From positions 1 through 29,771 of the IMG/VR virus record IMGVR_UViG_3300007735_000588: a stretch of DNA of 29,771 bases, one strand, 5' to 3'. Of this stretch, positions 21,138 through 27,493 are shown piece by piece (the first letter of the stretch is position 1; each line of letters opens with the position of its first letter). The notes under the pieces were generated by a model. It did not search any database. It had not been told where the DNA came from and worked only from the letters and a program-made list of their open reading frames with translations. The position numbers and the translations under genes were made by a program. Origin of the DNA: a virus.

Positions 21138-22322
21138 TGATTGGTAGTTCTCCAAGATAACATCATTAACCGATGAACAATGGATACCATCTCTAACCGA
21201 TACTTTTGGTAATGGATAAGGTTCTCTTGTTCTCTTTGGTGTTGGTTTATAATATGGGTCATCAAAGTTTGGAAGTTTGTTTGGGTCAAAGTATCTTTCC
21301 ATCCCTGTTTCATAATTGTTATCAAACCAAATGTGATATCTTTCCTCATCAGTCAAATCCCTACCAATCTGTTCTTTGGCTTGTTCAATATGGTTTAGGT
21401 AAAGATGGGTATCACCCAAGTTACCAATCAATTCATCAGGAACCATATTAACTTCATCCGCAATCATTGTTAATAGTAATCCATAACTAGCAATGTTGAA
21501 TGGTAAACCTAAGAATGTATCTACACTTCGTTGATTCCACATTAAAGAGATTGCTCTGGTTGGGATGTTTAATTTTTCACACTGCTCTATCCAACCCTCT
21601 TCACTTTGATTACCTAAAAATGTTTTTAGTATTGGTAGTATTTCCTTAGCAATCAATTTTCTCTCTTCCAAACTCAACTCTCTTGTATAAACTTGAAATC
21701 CATAATGACAAGGTGGAAGAACCATTTGGTCTAATTCACCTACATTCCAAGCATTAACCATTAGCCTACGGCTGTCTGGATTTGTTTTAAGTTCGGAGAT
21801 TAGTCCCGCAATTTGGTCAATAACAGTTTGGTCCATTTCATCATAAATGTTTTCATATGAACCATCTGTGGATAGGTACATTTTCTTCTTAGTCCATCTT
21901 CTCCATTGCTTACCATACACAGGTCCTAATTCACCCCACTTCTTAGCAAACTCATCATCTGTTTTGATTTTGTTGATGAATTCTTCTTTTGTTAGAATAG
22001 CTTTACCATCAACGTATTCAACGTTTGGTTCCCAATGCTTAACATACGATTTATAGGCATCACCATCCCAAATATGACAATCATTATCAACAAGGTATTT
22101 GATGTTGGTATCACCTCTTAAAAACCATAGTAGTTCTGTTACCATTGTTTTCCAAGCCATCTTCTTTGTTGTAAGAAGTGGAAACCCGTGTTTCATATCA
22201 TGACGGATGGTATAACCAAAGATTGATTTGGTTCCAGTTCCTGTCCTGTCTTTCTTTTCAACACCATAATCCAAAATTGTTTGGAGTAGGTCTGTGTATT
22301 GTTTGTCTAATGTATTACTCAT
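21105..22322 (-). CDS. thyA: Thymidylate synthase, enlarged
   Basis: 405 residues against about 264 in E. coli. It methylates dUMP to dTMP with methylene-tetrahydrofolate, feeding DNA synthesis and supplying dTTP for RmlA. DRTGTGTKSIFG (25-36), ELLWFLRGDTNI, ELGPVYGKQWRRW (131-143), DSRRLMVNAWN, LPPCHYGFQVY with nucleophile Cys205, NQRSVDTFLGLPFNIASY (263-280) and GDTHLYLNH are intact. The extra length is mainly an insertion of about 45 residues between the Cys loop and NQRS (213-256), a 20- to 30-residue insertion after GDAYK, and a C-terminal extension past the usual PxxxKVxV end. Its product cycle depends on the folA gene in this window. Confidence 0.95.
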   Translation of the reverse strand: MSNTLDKQYTDLLQTILDYGVEKKDRTGTGTKSIFGYTIRHDMKHGFPLLTTKKMAWKTMVTELLWFLRGDTNIKYLVDNDCHIWDGDAYKSYVKHWEPNVEYVDGKAILTKEEFINKIKTDDEFAKKWGELGPVYGKQWRRWTKKKMYLSTDGSYENIYDEMDQTVIDQIAGLISELKTNPDSRRLMVNAWNVGELDQMVLPPCHYGFQVYTRELSLEERKLIAKEILPILKTFLGNQSEEGWIEQCEKLNIPTRAISLMWNQRSVDTFLGLPFNIASYGLLLTMIADEVNMVPDELIGNLGDTHLYLNHIEQAKEQIGRDLTDEERYHIWFDNNYETGMERYFDPNKLPNFDDPYYKPTPKRTREPYPLPKVSVRDGIHCSSVNDVILENYQSHPAIKAPLSN

Positions 22323-22618
22323 ATTGTTCCGTTTTCATACTTATTGATTGTATCTTCCAACTGATGAAACATTTGTTTAATTCTCATTCCAAGTTCATAT
22401 GGGTCAGCATGTTTAACACCTTCTAATGTTATTTTATGATTGGCTTTGAACCATTGGGGTTTGCTAGATTGTTTTTCCATTCCCCACATTCCTTCATATT
22501 TTTTATATCCCACATCGTGCATTGTAACCAAACAATCAAATCTGATTTCGCATACTCTTGTGGTGTCAGCTTCCATTTCGGATACTGGTGTTATTTCTAA
22601 ATTATTCATTTGATTCAT
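22319..22618 (-). CDS. Hypothetical protein
   Basis: 99 residues starting MNQMNNLEITPVSEMEADTT, with VCEIRFDCLVTMHDVGYKKY and a Trp-rich middle, then a helical end. ATGA overlaps on both sides (thyA and 22615-23178) show a shared transcript. Not recognised. Confidence 0.65.
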   Translation of the reverse strand: MNQMNNLEITPVSEMEADTTRVCEIRFDCLVTMHDVGYKKYEGMWGMEKQSSKPQWFKANHKITLEGVKHADPYELGMRIKQMFHQLEDTINKYENGTI

Positions 22619-23178
22619 ATTGTATAATCTTTTTGTAATTTTGGTTCAACTTTAATTGCCTTTTCAGGGTCTATTTTGGTTTTTCTCCAATGCCCTGGTT
22701 CAGGAGAACTTCCCGCAACAACGGCAAGTTCCTCGTCCCTTGTTTTATTTAACACTGCAACATAACAATTACCTCTTTGGGTTTCAAGTATTTTTTCAAC
22801 TTGTTTTTCAGAATACATTAGATATTGTTCGTTAATGTACATTGACTCCAAACTTGAAATTTGCTCAACCATATTTTTTTCAAATTGTTGAATTCTCCCA
22901 ACGATTGAGTAGGTTTCACCATTATCATCTTTTCTTGGTAATAACAGGTCATCCAAATACATATGGACTACCTCCAAATCTTCCTTCAGTAACTCAATCT
23001 GATTGTCTCTAATATCTATGTCAGATTTTTTAATCGCTGATTTTGGTTCAACATAGTTTTTAACTGCCGAGTCAATTGATGCTGTTAAGAAATTGGTTAT
23101 ATCAGACGCATAAGAATACCCGTGTGAGGTTGACACTTCAACTTCCCAATCACCACTTTTAATTTTCACTGTTGTCAT
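22615..23178 (-). CDS. Hypothetical protein with coiled-coil centre
   Basis: 187 residues starting MTTVKIKSGDWEVEVSTSHG: a short beta N-terminus, a long helical middle (DIRDNQIELLKEDLEVVHMY), then a GDxYxxxLxxP-like end (NETYSIVGRIQQFEKNM, AVVAGSSPEPGHWRK). It could be a structural or assembly protein, but I see no diagnostic motif. Confidence 0.65.
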   Translation of the reverse strand: MTTVKIKSGDWEVEVSTSHGYSYASDITNFLTASIDSAVKNYVEPKSAIKKSDIDIRDNQIELLKEDLEVVHMYLDDLLLPRKDDNGETYSIVGRIQQFEKNMVEQISSLESMYINEQYLMYSEKQVEKILETQRGNCYVAVLNKTRDEELAVVAGSSPEPGHWRKTKIDPEKAIKVEPKLQKDYTI

Positions 23179-23184
23179 ATTATT

Positions 23185-23337
23185 TCATTTTTTTATTTCC
23201 CACTTCCTTGCAAACTCATCATCGGTATTAACTTTATTAATGAATTGTTCTTTTGTCAAACTCTCCACCTGTCCAGTCATTCCTGCAATTATCGCATATC
23301 TCTCATAAACCTCATCAATAGTTCGTTCCGTTACCAT
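23185..23337 (-). CDS. 50-aa protein carrying a thyA-like segment
   Basis: MVTERTIDEVYERYAIIAGM, then a segment SLTKEQFINKVNTDDEFARK that matches thyA residues 110-128 (ILTKEEFINKIKTDDEFAKK) almost throughout. The DNA is also similar, so it looks like a copied piece of thyA. It overlaps the C-terminal coding end of 23315-23719 by 23 nt. It may be a small gene or a decayed fragment. Confidence 0.5.
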   Translation of the reverse strand: MVTERTIDEVYERYAIIAGMTGQVESLTKEQFINKVNTDDEFARKWEIKK

Positions 23338-23719
23338 ATTTTTCTCTAAATTTATCGTTAAACCTTAATTCGTGTAAAAACCAATCATAACTTGGTACAT
23401 CTTCGTAACCTACGAATTCATCTTTATATTTCTGATAAAGGTCAAAAGTTGTTGGTTTGTCATTTTGTACTGGCACCTCCTCATCCCGTAATCTTTCAAT
23501 TCTATCATTTAAAGTTTCAATTTTTTTTGTAACATAATTTTCCAAATCTTCAGACACTTCCAAATACTTTTTTCTTAATCTATGAAATTCATCATCATCA
23601 ACGTCTATAAAAGATGAATAGTGTTTGAAACAATAATGGAAACCTTCCTCTTCCATTCTGTAACGGACCATTTCAAAGTCCTCTAATTTGTTCTCCAATT
23701 TTTCTATTTCTGTGAACAT
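23315..23719 (-). CDS. Hypothetical coiled-coil protein
   Basis: 134 residues starting MFTEIEKLENKLEDFEMVRY, highly charged and helical in the first two thirds (heptad-like Leu/Glu/Arg spacing), then an aromatic end (SYDWFLHELRFNDKFREKYG). Overlaps 23704-24075 by 16 nt. Unknown function. Confidence 0.7.
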   Translation of the reverse strand: MFTEIEKLENKLEDFEMVRYRMEEEGFHYCFKHYSSFIDVDDDEFHRLRKKYLEVSEDLENYVTKKIETLNDRIERLRDEEVPVQNDKPTTFDLYQKYKDEFVGYEDVPSYDWFLHELRFNDKFREKYGNGTNY

Positions 23720-24075
23720 AATTTATCAAGTATTTTATCGTATTGTTTATCGTAAGCTTCTTTCATTTCATCTGTGAATTGTTCATATAAGTTCTCCATC
23801 ATCCACTCATCCATCATATACCCAATCTTCAAATCTTTAAGGTATGACCCACAGTAACTACCATCAGGACTCATCTGACACATAGTTGCTTTACAGCAAC
23901 CATCTTCACCACATCCTGAACATACAGGACAATATGGAGAATAGTTATCTTCACCAATTCTATCAATTGACTCTTTTAAGTCATTAGCCCACTTTGTTTT
24001 CCATTCTTCAAAGGTAAGAGTTGAGTCGGGGTTCTTTTCCAAGAAATTCCAGTATTGTGATTCAAGTGTTGCCAT
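23704..24075 (-). CDS. Cys-rich zinc-ribbon-like protein
   Basis: 123 residues from the ATG at 24075 (a TTG start 12 nt upstream is also open). CPVCSGCGEDGCC at 49-61 plus C66 and C75 supply seven cysteines, enough for one or two zinc sites. The flanks are helical and acidic. The ATG follows the 31-aa gene's stop by one base (TAA-T-ATG). Possibly a regulator or a small adaptor; not assigned to a family. Confidence 0.7.
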   Translation of the reverse strand: MATLESQYWNFLEKNPDSTLTFEEWKTKWANDLKESIDRIGEDNYSPYCPVCSGCGEDGCCKATMCQMSPDGSYCGSYLKDLKIGYMMDEWMMENLYEQFTDEMKEAYDKQYDKILDKLCSQK

Positions 24076-24076
24076 A

Positions 24077-24172
24077 TTAAACTGCAAATAAAGTTGTTAG
24101 AAATACAATTGTAAAAACAATAATCATTATTATAAGTCCTGTCAAATCGGTTTTGTTATTTTTACTATTCAT
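24077..24172 (-). CDS. 31-aa single-pass membrane peptide
   Basis: MNSKNNKTDLTGLIIMIIVF, then TIVFLTTLFAV: a polar N-terminus and one hydrophobic helix of about 20 residues. The ATG overlaps the stop of 24169-24396 (ATGA) and its own stop is followed by TATG of the next gene, so translation is coupled on both sides. Small membrane peptides like this can be holin-like or regulatory; nothing more specific is visible. Confidence 0.6.
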   Translation of the reverse strand: MNSKNNKTDLTGLIIMIIVFTIVFLTTLFAV

Positions 24173-24396
24173 CGTATTATATTAATTTCAGATTCAGTTT
24201 CAATAATCACACGAGCACCACAAGACAATAACGTTTTATCGTTACCACCATATACAACACGACTAGGTCCCAAGATTTCAACCTCAGAACAATACGTGTT
24301 TTTTCTACCCTCTTTAATGGTAATGACTGGGTCCAAAGAATTGTTCTTTTTATTGGACCTTATCTTGTGTTGATTGACGTGGATATACTTCTTCAC
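24169..24396 (-). CDS. Hypothetical 75-aa protein, GTG start, leaderless
   Basis: Begins at GTG (24396) as (M)KKYIHVNQHKIRSNKKNNSL, then a small beta-rich domain (VEILGPSRVVYGGNDKTL, SCGARVIIETES). Start and mode are supported by the promoter at 24401-24432, whose -7 box ends 4 nt upstream, as for the ATG genes at 289 and 25808. Unknown function. Confidence 0.7.
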   Translation of the reverse strand: MKKYIHVNQHKIRSNKKNNSLDPVITIKEGRKNTYCSEVEILGPSRVVYGGNDKTLLSCGARVIIETESEINIIR

Positions 24397-24400
24397 GTCA

Positions 24401-24432
24401 CAAAGATAGTTAAGAATTAACGAGCAATCAAA
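24401..24432 (-). promoter_or_regulatory. Bacteroidota-type promoter, leaderless
   Basis: TTTG (24429-24432), 20 nt, TATCTTTG (24401-24408), then exactly 4 nt to the GTG at 24396. The -33 box lies within the C-terminal codons of the gene at 24417-24857. Confidence 0.7.
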
Positions 24433-24857
24433 TAAATAAATACTAAATTAACAATACCTGAACCAATAGCCGCGTTTCTCCACTTTCTCTTTCTATCCTT
24501 TTGGATTTTAAGTTTCTCCTGTGTCTTAGCGTGTTCAATAAGTTCGTTGTTATACTTTTCCTTTAATCTATTAGCTTCAGATTCCATTTCAGTAAATAAC
24601 TTATTCAAATCAGCATTTGCCTTCTGTTCCTTCTTTAATTGTTCATCACAATTATTCTTATAAACATACATTTGCTCAAGTTCCAACTTATTAGCCCTTT
24701 CATTTTTGATAATAGTTAACAACAATATTTCTTGTTGTTTGTTGAAGAATATACCTGTGTCTCCGTTAAAAACTATTCTGCTTGGCTTAATAGCTTGCCC
24801 AAGTACTATCGAGCTGAGCAGTACTAAGCTTACCAAGATTACTAATTTCTTTAGCAT
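24417..24857 (-). CDS. Exported coiled-coil protein with C-terminal membrane segment
   Basis: 146 residues from the ATG at 24857. MLKKLVILVSLVLLSSIVLG is a signal peptide or first membrane helix, then a short beta part (KPSRIVFNGDTGIFF), a long coiled coil, and a final hydrophobic helix (IGSGIVNLVFIYLIAR). N-terminal export plus a C-terminal membrane anchor is the topology of a unimolecular spanin, but no lipobox Cys is present. It overlaps the previous gene by 71 nt in another frame, an arrangement typical of spanin pairs. Confidence 0.7.
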   Translation of the reverse strand: MLKKLVILVSLVLLSSIVLGQAIKPSRIVFNGDTGIFFNKQQEILLLTIIKNERANKLELEQMYVYKNNCDEQLKKEQKANADLNKLFTEMESEANRLKEKYNNELIEHAKTQEKLKIQKDRKRKWRNAAIGSGIVNLVFIYLIAR

Positions 24858-25104
24858 TTTGTTCCTTAATGTATTTGATTTTGGTGATAACTTCACCTTG
24901 TTTATTATCGTATGCAATTCTCAGGTCAATCATTTGTTTATTCAAACTATCAACCTGTGAACGAAGAGCATTTATCTTTGCTCCGTCTTCAATAGTTACA
25001 GTAATCGGTTCCCTATTCATTAGGACACCAACATAAATTCCCATAACAATTACAATAACACCTAATAGGATTTGTGACCAGTATTTTTTTAAGACATCAT
25101 TCAT
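24787..25104 (-). CDS. Inner-membrane coiled-coil protein, i-spanin-like
   Basis: 105 residues: a short cytoplasmic N-terminus, one membrane helix (ILLGVIVIVMGIYVGVL) and a periplasmic coiled coil (LRSQVDSLNKQMIDLRIAYD), ending LSTAQLDSTWASY. Size and topology match an i-spanin, the inner-membrane half of the phage envelope-fusion pair. The frame overlap with 24417-24857 supports this reading. A TATTTATA box 3 nt upstream suggests late expression. A structural role other than lysis cannot be excluded. Confidence 0.65.
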   Translation of the reverse strand: MNDVLKKYWSQILLGVIVIVMGIYVGVLMNREPITVTIEDGAKINALRSQVDSLNKQMIDLRIAYDNKQGEVITKIKYIKEQNAKEISNLGKLSTAQLDSTWASY

Positions 25105-25107
25105 GTC

Positions 25108-25115
25108 TATAAATA
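25108..25115 (-). promoter_or_regulatory. Late-promoter-like box (TATTTATA), N3, ATG
   Basis: On the minus strand TATTTATA precedes the i-spanin-like gene, 3 nt before its ATG at 25104. Confidence 0.45.
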
Positions 25116-25119
25116 CTCT

Positions 25120-25248
25120 CTACTTACTAATTGATACATAAGTATTTTTATACCACCCAAACACTTCATCATTAAACTCTTTTTCAGGTTTAAACTCGTT
25201 CATATTAATTGTTAAATCATTAAAACAAGATTCGTTTGGGAATCTCAT
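25120..25248 (-). CDS. Hypothetical 42-aa protein
   Basis: From the ATG at 25248: MRFPNESCFNDLTINMNEFK, ending NTYVSISK. That ATG follows the previous stop by one base; ATGs at 25263 or 25296 are alternatives that overlap 25250-25456. Acidic and soluble; unknown. Confidence 0.5.
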   Translation of the reverse strand: MRFPNESCFNDLTINMNEFKPEKEFNDEVFGWYKNTYVSISK

Positions 25249-25249
25249 T

Positions 25250-25456
25250 TTAACTTTCGTCATCTCTGACACATTGTTCTGCAAGTTTTTTTCCATAGTC
25301 AGCGTTTCTTGTAAATGCGTTATCATAACATAAATCTTCGTTGTCTTTGTAAACCGCCCACCACCATTTCTGTGGACCCATCTGTTCTACACGAAGAATA
25401 TAATTCTTGTATTGACCAACGTAGTTATTATCGTCTTGTAATTTCCACTCTACCAT
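25250..25456 (-). CDS. Hypothetical 68-aa protein
   Basis: From the ATG at 25456: MVEWKLQDDNNYVGQYKNYI, with a Trp cluster (QKWWWAVYKDNEDL) and an end rich in charged residues. This start overlaps the end of 25428-25808 by 29 nt; a slightly longer form from 25477 is possible. Not recognised. Confidence 0.55.
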   Translation of the reverse strand: MVEWKLQDDNNYVGQYKNYILRVEQMGPQKWWWAVYKDNEDLCYDNAFTRNADYGKKLAEQCVRDDES

Positions 25457-25808
25457 CTTTATCCGTAATATCGTCATTATCGTTTATGTAAAACGCAATA
25501 TCACCAACCTTTGGTTTCTTATTTGTGTAGAACATCACTCCATTCTCAGCAACCACTTGCCATTTAGGAGTATTTTTTTCATATGATTTTTCAACACTCA
25601 CAACTTTAATTGGCCAAATCTTAATGTTCTTTTGTTCTACAATTGTTGTATCTTGTTTGATTGTATCGTCAACATTTTTTTGAATTTTTAATTCATTTTT
25701 AGGTTTTTCATGATTTTTTTCGTTTAGAATTACTAATGTTAATCCTCCACAGAACACTATCAAAAATATAACCCCAACAATAAAAATCAATTTGTCTATT
25801 TTTCCCAT
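25428..25808 (-). CDS. Membrane-anchored hypothetical protein
   Basis: 126 residues from the ATG at 25808. MGKIDKLIFIVGVIFLIVFC forms an N-terminal membrane helix, followed by a Lys-rich linker and a small beta-rich domain (KWQVVAENGVMFYTNKKPKV) that would be periplasmic. The leaderless promoter at 25813-25844 fixes the start. First gene of the operon that follows the terminator; function unknown. Confidence 0.7.
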   Translation of the reverse strand: MGKIDKLIFIVGVIFLIVFCGGLTLVILNEKNHEKPKNELKIQKNVDDTIKQDTTIVEQKNIKIWPIKVVSVEKSYEKNTPKWQVVAENGVMFYTNKKPKVGDIAFYINDNDDITDKDGRVEITRR

Positions 25809-25812
25809 ATCA

Positions 25813-25844
25813 CAAACATACAACAAAAAACCCAGTTTTTCAAC
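25813..25844 (-). promoter_or_regulatory. Bacteroidota-type promoter, leaderless
   Basis: GTTG (25841-25844), 20 nt, TATGTTTG (25813-25820), 4 nt, ATG at 25808. The -33 element overlaps the terminator hairpin of the upstream operon, so the two signals share bases. Confidence 0.65.
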
Positions 25845-25850
25845 TGGGTT
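25829..25850 (-). terminator. Terminator of the signalling operon
   Basis: AACCCAG / CTGGGTT (25829-25835 with 25844-25850) closes an 8-nt loop; on the minus strand the stem runs into a T-rich tract. It lies 9 bases past the stop of 25859-26368. Confidence 0.75.
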
Positions 25851-25858
25851 CTTGTTTT

Positions 25859-26368
25859 TTATATATTTTCTTCTTCAGATGGTGGAGTTTCATATCCATT
25901 ATCTGCCAAAGGTTCCTCATATGGAAGTGGTTCTTCATAAACCATTGGTTCGGATTCAGAAACAACTTCTTCTTTTTTAATGATTATAATTGGTTCTTGT
26001 GGAGGTCTTGGAGTTGTTGGGTATTCTACTACACTTGATAAACTACTTCCATCTTCCTCATCAACTTTCTGAATCAACATTTTGTCTCTATCTTCAGAGT
26101 TAAACCAATAGTCAACTACTTTATTCAAGTTACCAACGAAAGCACCTAAAAGGATTAATAACATTTCTTTCCAGTTCTCAGCAATTTCAATGTTGAACAT
26201 TACCGCCATGTTGATGCCAAAAATTATGAAGAAAAACAAGAATAATACAATTCCTGTAATCTTCCATCTATTAGCTTGCATTTGTTGCAACATATAATAG
26301 AAACGATTTTTATCTTCCACCTTCACATAAGGTGTTTCTCCAAATAACATTTTTTTAAATCTACTCAT
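25859..26368 (-). CDS. Membrane protein with acidic, Pro-rich tail
   Basis: 169 residues from the ATG at 26368 (MSRFKKMLFGETPYVKVEDK). Two membrane helices (ITGIVLFLFFFIIFGINMAV and a shorter one around EMLLILLGAFVGN), then a cytoplasmic or periplasmic tail rich in Glu and Pro (YEEPLPYEEPLADNGYETPP). Last gene of the signalling operon, before the terminator. Holin-like topology is possible but the long tail is atypical. Confidence 0.65.
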   Translation of the reverse strand: MSRFKKMLFGETPYVKVEDKNRFYYMLQQMQANRWKITGIVLFLFFFIIFGINMAVMFNIEIAENWKEMLLILLGAFVGNLNKVVDYWFNSEDRDKMLIQKVDEEDGSSLSSVVEYPTTPRPPQEPIIIIKKEEVVSESEPMVYEEPLPYEEPLADNGYETPPSEEENI

Positions 26369-26378
26369 TTTTTTATTT

Positions 26379-27062
26379 TTATTTTTCTTCTTTATTAGGT
26401 GAGGTACCATATTTAACCCCAAGTATTGTCCCGACAATACTGAAACTATTTGTTAATAAAATACCAAACATATTACTCCATGTTGAACCAATAATATCAG
26501 TATCCATTCCTATTGACATTGAATAGACATAGATTCCAGTGGTAATCCCTCCAACACCTATGATTACATATAAGGCAACTCTCACTATATTGTTTATCAA
26601 CTCAAATTGAGTTTTCTTTTGTATTAAATCTAAATTGTTTTCAGCCTCGTTTTTTGCATTTTCAGCCGCAACTCTTGCTTGTTCAGATTTTAACATTTCA
26701 TTTTGTAGTTCTTCAGTCAATCTAATATTCTCTTGTTTCCACTCGTTGAGTTCCCTATTTTGAACCTCGAATGTCATTTTGGATTCTTCAACATTCTTCA
26801 GTGTATCTTGTAACTCCTCCATCATTTTTTGATTCTGTTCATTCAGTTTGGTTAATTCAGCATTTTGTGTCTGAACTTGTTTTGTAATATCCAAACGTTT
26901 TTTTCTCAACGTCATGTCTTTTTCAGAACATTGTTTTAAATACGCAGCAAACTCCTCATCTCCATCAGATTCGATGAGTTTAACTATATTACCTTCTAAA
27001 CCAATATTTTTGGTTTTTAGTAAATCAATTAATTGTTTCTTTGTACTTTTATCTAAAACCAT
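26379..27062 (-). CDS. Coiled-coil protein with two C-terminal membrane helices
   Basis: 227 residues. The N-terminal 50 are a small helical domain, then about 100 residues of coiled coil (LNEQNQKMMEELQDTLKNVE and onward), then two hydrophobic helices (VALYVIIGVGGITTGIYVY and MFGILLTNSFSIVGTILGV). Its start overlaps the response-regulator stop (TAATG). Position and topology suggest the output or scaffold partner of the kinase and regulator; no enzymatic domain seen. Confidence 0.7.
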   Translation of the reverse strand: MVLDKSTKKQLIDLLKTKNIGLEGNIVKLIESDGDEEFAAYLKQCSEKDMTLRKKRLDITKQVQTQNAELTKLNEQNQKMMEELQDTLKNVEESKMTFEVQNRELNEWKQENIRLTEELQNEMLKSEQARVAAENAKNEAENNLDLIQKKTQFELINNIVRVALYVIIGVGGITTGIYVYSMSIGMDTDIIGSTWSNMFGILLTNSFSIVGTILGVKYGTSPNKEEK

Positions 27063-27493
27063 TACTTGTATACTTTAAATGACGCAGTTCTTTTTCTATA
27101 CCCCTCGTAATCTTTCTTAAATTCCTCCAATCTTGGTTCAATTTCATCAGATTTAATAATCCAAAATTGAGCTCCCGCCTGAACAGCTTTCGCTTGTTCT
27201 TCAGGTTCATTACTTGATGATATAATTCCAATCACAACGTGATTTCCATATTCAAAATTAATTTTTCTAATAAGTTCAATACCATCAAACGAAGACCCTA
27301 TAATATTTAAATCAACAAACACACATTCAGGTCTTCCATCGGGGTCTTTTTGCCATTCCGCAAATAATTTAGCCGCTTCATCAGCACTGCTCAAACTTCT
27401 CAATGACAATGTTATGTCAAGTAATGAACAGCTATCCTCAAACACAAGGTGGAAAAGGTCTTCGTCATCCACCAATAAAATTGAATCAATCAT
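27062..27493 (-). CDS. Single-domain response regulator (REC)
   Basis: 143 residues, a receiver domain with no output domain. Acidic pocket D9-D10-E11, phosphorylation site D61 (VFVDLN), hydroxyl residue in GIISSSNE (about 92), and K114 (WIIKSDE). All are in place, so it should accept phosphate from the kinase encoded immediately upstream, whose stop overlaps its start by 8 nt. With no DNA-binding domain it probably acts by protein contact, for example with the coiled-coil membrane protein that follows. Confidence 0.9.
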   Translation of the reverse strand: MIDSILLVDDEDLFHLVFEDSCSLLDITLSLRSLSSADEAAKLFAEWQKDPDGRPECVFVDLNIIGSSFDGIELIRKINFEYGNHVVIGIISSSNEPEEQAKAVQAGAQFWIIKSDEIEPRLEEFKKDYEGYRKRTASFKVYK

